NCBI GenBank assembly: GCA_019693395.1
Contig: JAAMXP010001122.1
Span: 4,940 to 54,627 of the forward strand
From: Ettlia oleoabundans
Taxonomy: Eukaryota; Chlorophyta; Chlorophyceae; Chlamydomonadales
Reading direction: 5' to 3'
DNA: 49,688 bases
The translations under genes were made by a program, and so were the position numbers. Positions 44,546 through 49,688 of the stretch are shown in pieces. Below the pieces are notes generated by a model, which saw nothing but the letters and a program-made list of their open reading frames with translations, was not told where the DNA came from and did not search any database. Position 1 is the first letter of the stretch; each line of letters starts with the position of its first letter.

Positions 44546-47500
44546 TCACCGCCTTCCCTTGTCATAGTCCCACTGCCCTATTTTTCCTCGCTCCATGCGT
44601 GCATCTATGGAGGACACCACCACGCCGCTCATGCTGAACTTGTGGTCCCCCGAGCTGCTGTCCTGCAGCACAGTCAGCTTCAGCTGGCACTTGGGGTGGG
44701 GAGAGACCTGCACAGCAGGAACAAGCAATAACACAAAAGCGTCAAACTGGATAAAGATGTTGTGTTCATTGAAGGATGCTATGAAGAAGAGAGCAAGCAA
44801 TGCTAGCTGTGTTTTCATGGTCAGTCAGAGTAAGGTAACAAGGCACATAGTGGCAGCAGACGAGCAAACAGCCGACACACTACCTGACGACATGTCTGCA
44901 GCGAAGGCACACAGGGGCCAAGTTTTGCGCAGCACAGCTGACACACCGGCTGTCTGCCCCAGGGCTTGGCCTGTGCCCCTCTGAGGGCCCGGCCCTCACC
45001 ACAAAGTTCCTAGAGATCATTTTAAAGTTGTGCAGCACATCGCAGCATAGCACAGCATGGCACATAACAGTACACTGAAGCAGCAGGCAACATGGTTGTG
45101 CTCCAAGGGCCCCACCTCAAAAGTATGCAGGTCGGTCAGCGTCGCCTCTCGGTCCCAGTGCCCATCTAACTCCTCCTTGTTGCATTTGCACTTGGTGCAT
45201 TCCAGCCGCGCTTTTCCCATGCCGCTCCAGCTGCGCAGGAACAGCAGGTGCACCTGCAGGCAGCGCATGGCAGCCAGAAAAGTTTGATCAACCAGCTGGC
45301 AGTCATGCACCATTGGAAGCCTGCCCACGGCAACCGAGGTGAGTTGCAACGTTGTTTTGCAACAGCGGCTCCCGACCAGCAAACTCTGTCACCCGCGAGC
45401 ATCCCAGGTATGCGGGTGACAGAGTTGCGTCCAGCTATGTTCCTCAATCGGCATTTGCCAACAGCATGTGTCGACCGGTTGCATTGCGGGCAGAAGTCCG
45501 CAGAACCAGTCACAGACATTCTTCAGAGGAGAATCGCCCATCCAGCTCTTAGTATGCCAGCCAGGTCAGCACCCAGCAGCTGGGGTGCCTCCTCACCTGC
45601 ACGGTATCTAGCTTCCCAGACAGCCCCCCAAGCTCTGAGTCTATCTCAAGCGTAGCCCATGCTCCTGGCTTGCTTGCTGTCAGACCCCACCTGCATGTCC
45701 CAGAGGCAAGCATGGATGCAGCGGTAAGACAGATAGGGCAGACATGGCATCAACCTTGCGGTCCGCAGTCCGCCGCCATGGCGACACATCTCTTTTGACC
45801 AGCCTGGCGATTGCTGCTCATGCCGTTCATCTAGTGACAGATATATGGTCCAACTAAGGGTGTATGGCTATAGTTCCAAGGATGGGCACGTCCACGCAAC
45901 AGGCAGCAGCTCACTTTTGGGCCACATATGTTGTTTCATTAGGGGCCCGTGCCTCAAGCTTGAAGCCCTCACGACGGCCAATCACCGTCTCAAAGTCCTC
46001 CTGCAGCCAGGAAGCCAGGCAAGCACACGCGCTGGGCAGACAGGCAGTCAGATTAGGAAAGCGGTTGCTTCAAATGTCTGTCCGTCCAGGGATACAGACT
46101 GCAGCACACATTTGAAGCCCTTTGCAGCGGTACTATTGAAACAGGCTGCTGCACCATATACGCGCGCAATTTCAACCATGTTTCAAACCCCACCTGTAGG
46201 TGGCATGAGGTGGCGTTCGCCTCATAATTTCCGGGCACCATGGGTGGCGGCATTGGCGGCAGGGGCAGCAACGGCCGAGGTTCTGCCAGCTTAGCTGCTG
46301 CCACCCGCCCTGCTGCTGCCAGCGTCTGGCCCCCGCCTAGCGCCCCCACGCGAGCCAGGTGGCTCAGCTGCGCATCTGCTGCCGCCTGGACGCCTCGGGT
46401 GACTGCTACCTGTAGAAGCTCCGCAAGCGCCCTGCAACAGGATCTCATGCACGGTAGAGGCCAGGTTTCAGCACTGGCTATAGGGAAATGGATGACAGGA
46501 CCACTAGGGTGCCAACACAGCGATCATGGGCAGGGTGCTATGGCACCAAAAACAGTCTGTAAAGGCCAAGGGATGCAAGGGAGCAGACAGATGCAGCACC
46601 AAGATCCCCCTACCTGTGTCCCGTGCGGTCCCAGGGATGGTTCTCATCCCAGAAAAACTGGGCCTGCTTCAAATACTCAGCATCCTCATCTGAAACCCCC
46701 CTCAGCACGTTTTTTATGCTCACATTCCACTGCAGAAATTTGAGCGGAGGGGCAAATGTCTTGACTGGATGGGAAGAGGAAGGAGGGTTGCATGGTGAAC
46801 CAAACGTGCGCGTAGTGTCTGCTGCACAGTCTATCAAGACACAAGAGTGTCGGTTCTGCTGGCATGCCAACACCATGTAAATGCCAATCAAGCTTACCCA
46901 CAGCTGCCCCATACGTGGCTGCAATGCTGCGCGGCTCCCCAGCCACCGCACCTGAAAGCCAAAGCGCTGCTGGTGAAGCAGGTGATACACAGCGTTGCGC
47001 AGGGACAGCACTGGCGCGTCATAGTACTGGGCAATAGAGCTGAGCTCATCCTCTACCGTGCGGAAGAAGAAGCTGGGCCCCTCAGGTACATCCAGCCCAT
47101 TTTTCTGCAAACACACGTCAGCTCAAATGCAGACAGCGGTAACACGTCAACACATCAACATGGCATTGGTACATTAACATTTACATTGAACAAATTCGCT
47201 CTCAAACCGACGTATCGCACCGCAAGTGAACAACACCTATGAATACCTGAACCGCCTGGCAAGAAGCAGTATCTAACATACAACCAATATGCTAATGCTC
47301 TCCTTCCCTTTACTGCAGTGTCGCAGGCAGGTTGACAAGACAATAACTCGCCTGGACCTTGTCCCGTGTGGCATTCCACGAAAAAAAGTGCAGCAGCGCC
47401 ACAGCGGGCTGCTGAGGCAGCTTGAGGCTCTTGCGCACCTGCATACAGCGCATGGGTCACCTTCCATCACAGACAAGCTCCCCAAAATGACAGGAGACAT

Positions 47501-49161
47501 TTGATGAAGGGTAACACAATCATGTCAGCAGGTTAAGGATGCACAGCGCAATGAACACATACGACCGAAAAACAGCAGGCTGAATAACGAAGATGCTGGC
47601 TCGGCAGCAAGCAATTCAGTCAGCCTTCTGGCCTCTGCCCTTCCTTGTCAAACCCACCAGCTGCTCAAAACCACGGCGGGCGCCGCCAGTAAACGAGTAG
47701 CCCAACTTGTCTCGACCGAGCGGTGTGACGTGGCCGTCATTGACCGCAAAGTCCAGCACTACAAGGTCACTGTCCTGCTCCCAAGCAATACAAACACGGC
47801 AGTGCAAGAGGGAAAGCAACAGCATTGCGATCAGGCAGATGTAATCCAGTTACATGCGCTCCTTCACAGTCGGCGTGACTGGGCGAGTGTCAGCCGCGAA
47901 TCCACTTGGTACTTTGGTAGATTTGGCATTAAGCATCAAGCATGCGCCAGCTGACACCCTAAGCCTGACCCCCTACCTCCTCACGCCCCCACCCCACCCC
48001 ACCCCACCCACCCACACAGACACACATCCCCACCTCAGGAACAGAGTCATAGCAGGCTGCAAAGAGAGCCGACGTGACTGCTGGCAGGCCAAGATTGACG
48101 ATGCGATGGGCAGGGTGCGGGAAAGTGGCGTTGAGCCAGGCAGTGAAGCGATTGGCAAAGGATCCGCCCTCAATTCCACCCTGCACCGACAAGAACAGCA
48201 GCAAGGTAGCAGCGGCTGCGGTCATTTACGCACGAAAGCGAGTAGGCACGAAAGCGAGGAGCACGCCAGCGGCAGGCAGGCAAAATATACAGGCAGAATG
48301 ACAATTGTAGGCAAGGAAGTGGTGGGCAGCAGCATGGGCAGCGGTGAGGCGGTGTTGTATGGCCCCCATGCGGGAGCAAAGCATGCAGACGCGTTGGCTC
48401 AAGGTAGACCCTGTCCCACTTAAGCTGCCAGCCTTGCTGTTCCTGCCAGCGTGATCCCATGAAGGCTGGTACACTTGTGCAGCAGCAGGGTACGCAGGCG
48501 AAACACAGATTGCTGATTGCTTCCCATCCACGGCTGTGGGCAGTCAGACTGTGCAGAAGCTATAGAGCGCACCCGCCCCCAGGTGATGGAGCCGCCAAGA
48601 AAGGCAACTGTGATGGGGTGTCCCTGCAGCAGCTTGTGCCCAAGCCTCTCCATTCTCTGGCCTGAGCCGTAGTTGGAGGTTCCACGCATGAGCGCGTCTG
48701 ATGGCAGGAAAGTAGGCTCGTCCCCCAATATTTGGGAGGCGCCGGCGCCGCCAGCCAAGGAAGCTGGGCAGCGCGGCACTGCAGTCGTGAAGGCTGGCTG
48801 CCTGTCTACGCCCGATGTGGGACAAAATGCCGACCCTGCATCGTAAGACAAAGCAATAACCCATGCTGGTTGGCGAGGCGTCTTGCTTGACGCAGCTTTG
48901 ACGCCGCATGACGGTGCGGTGGCGGCAGCCATGCGGGCTGCACAACCCCCACTGCTGCGCCGAAAATGTCTTCCCAAGATGATGCTGTGCTGTCCTGAAC
49001 GGCCGTAACGTCGAGCGGCAAGCACCCCGCATCAACCGCCTCCGAACTGCCACACAGGCAGACCCCTCACCTCCTCGGCAAGCTGTTAGGTAGGTGAAGC
49101 TTCCTGCTATTACGACAATGAAGACCAAAGTTGCGCAGGTCACGCCTGCCCTCGGCGCCAT
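44546..49161 (-). CDS. SGNH/GDSL-type hydrolase with N-terminal membrane anchor
   Basis: Thirteen exons: 49161-49071, 48835-48573, 48180-48034, 47774-47658, 47438-47352, 47104-46952, 46759-46614, 46431-46194, 46119-46069, 46000-45915, 45672-45597, 45253-45116, 44707-44546; about 584 residues. Residues 9-26 (CATLVFIVVIAGSFTYLT) are a signal anchor or signal peptide. Block I is TVAFLGGSITWG (nucleophile Ser in GGS, about residue 113), followed by FANRFTAWLNATFPHP, RIVNLGLPAVTSALFAACY and SDLVVLDFAVND (block III). Block V is DENHP (Asp324, His327), then DRTGH. The C-terminal half (GWLRS-like LLFLRSWSGMGKARLEC, DGHWDREATLTDLHTFE, GDHKFSMSGVVVSS) resembles the beta-rich tail of algal and protist SGNH proteins. 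A secreted esterase or O-acyl-polysaccharide hydrolase is likely; the substrate is unknown. The donor at 47351 is GC. Exons 46119-46069 and their borders are the least certain part: three acceptors end in AAG and one donor is a weak GC. Confidence 0.78.
47985..48014. repeat. C/A tandem tract, G-quadruplex-prone on the gene strand
   Basis: ACCCC/ACCC units repeated at least five times. On the transcribed gene's sense strand this is GGGTGGGTGGGGTGGGG, about 20-50 bases downstream of the donor at 48033 in an SGNH hydrolase intron. Intronic G-runs near a donor can influence splicing (general knowledge). Confidence 0.7.
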
Positions 49162-49688
49162 GGCCTTGGCGTCATGGCCTGCACCCATTGTGGTGCGGCA
49201 GCAGGCCTGTGTGCCCTGCAAAACCCAAAAATCGCAAATGTTGGTCCACAAAAGCCCGCATTCCGCCCCTACAAATTATTGGCTGACGCGTACCTGCACT
49301 CGTATTGCAAGGCGCGTAGAGGCATATTTCATGAGGTGGCAGACCATCTTGGGTGCAACATAGCTATTATTTTGAGGAATGGAATTGCACCAAAGCCGGG
49401 GGTGTGTCAGGGCTGCTATTGGCAGCAGCACGGCGGTTCACCGCGAGTTACTGATGCCTACCTGGAGTGCTGCAGCCACTGTTTGCTATTTCTCAGCGCA
49501 AACAGGAGACAACTTGCATGATGTGCTTTACATAATTCATGCACATGCCTTGGATAAACAGACTTGCATTCCATCCGATGGTCAAGCAGAATTGAAAAGG
49601 AAACAGAGCAGTCCAATCGGTCAATCCAACATTTAGCGGTTGAGCAGCAACAAGAATGAAATTTATTGGTGTGAATTTGCAACAGACA
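49162..49688. promoter_or_regulatory. 5' flank of the SGNH hydrolase gene to the window edge
   Basis: 527 bases upstream of the SGNH hydrolase start. It presumably contains its promoter. I see no further coding exon, RNA gene or repeat. Confidence 0.35.

Overview
The window is nuclear DNA from a eukaryote, most likely a green alga (Chlorophyta; a chlorophycean such as Chlamydomonadales or Sphaeropleales is my best guess). Genes are split by many short GT-AG introns, with an unusual share of GC-AG introns. Coding sequence is rich in CAG/GCA triplets (Gln/Ala runs), candidate poly(A) signals are TGTAA, two predicted proteins start with transit-peptide-like sequences, and there is a C2CD3-type centriole gene, which implies basal bodies. 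I see no bacterial, viral or organellar features. I built exon models by hand from frame continuity, splice consensus and family conservation; in each multi-exon model the exon lengths sum to a whole number of codons. Exact junctions still need transcript data.

Layout. 137-2614 (-): gamma-tubulin, running off the left edge. 2864-4182 (+): plastid-targeted low-molecular-weight tyrosine-phosphatase-like protein that has lost its catalytic Cys, divergent from gamma-tubulin. 4968-6739 (-): predicted plastid protein with an NTF2/DUF4864-like look. 6953-8012 (+): KCTD-type BTB/T1 protein with a coiled tail. 8315-11390 (-): a single frame that fuses a SAM-dependent methyltransferase to riboflavin kinase. 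12278-27880 (-): three tandem paralogues (A, B, C) of a secreted right-handed beta-helix (pectate-lyase-like) protein; B is a mosaic of A-like and C-like sequence with a damaged splice donor, and C lacks a visible ATG. An assembly gap (56 N) lies between A and B. 28379-30996 (+): ASCC1-like KH plus 2H-phosphoesterase protein. 31342-32516 (+): small secreted protein with three Cys-rich modules. 33258-43795 (+): very large C2CD3-like multi-C2 centriolar protein (about 2830 residues). 44546-49161 (-): membrane-anchored SGNH/GDSL-type hydrolase.

How the genes relate. This is ordinary mixed eukaryotic gene order, not an operon. Two genes concern microtubule organising centres (gamma-tubulin, C2CD3). 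Five neighbouring genes (three beta-helix proteins, the Cys-rich protein, the SGNH hydrolase) encode secreted or membrane-anchored products that could act on wall or matrix polysaccharide; that link is inference. The most notable observations are the methyltransferase-riboflavin kinase fusion, the mosaic structure of paralogue B with a breakpoint at a mutated donor site, the pseudo-phosphatase, and the frequent GC-AG introns.
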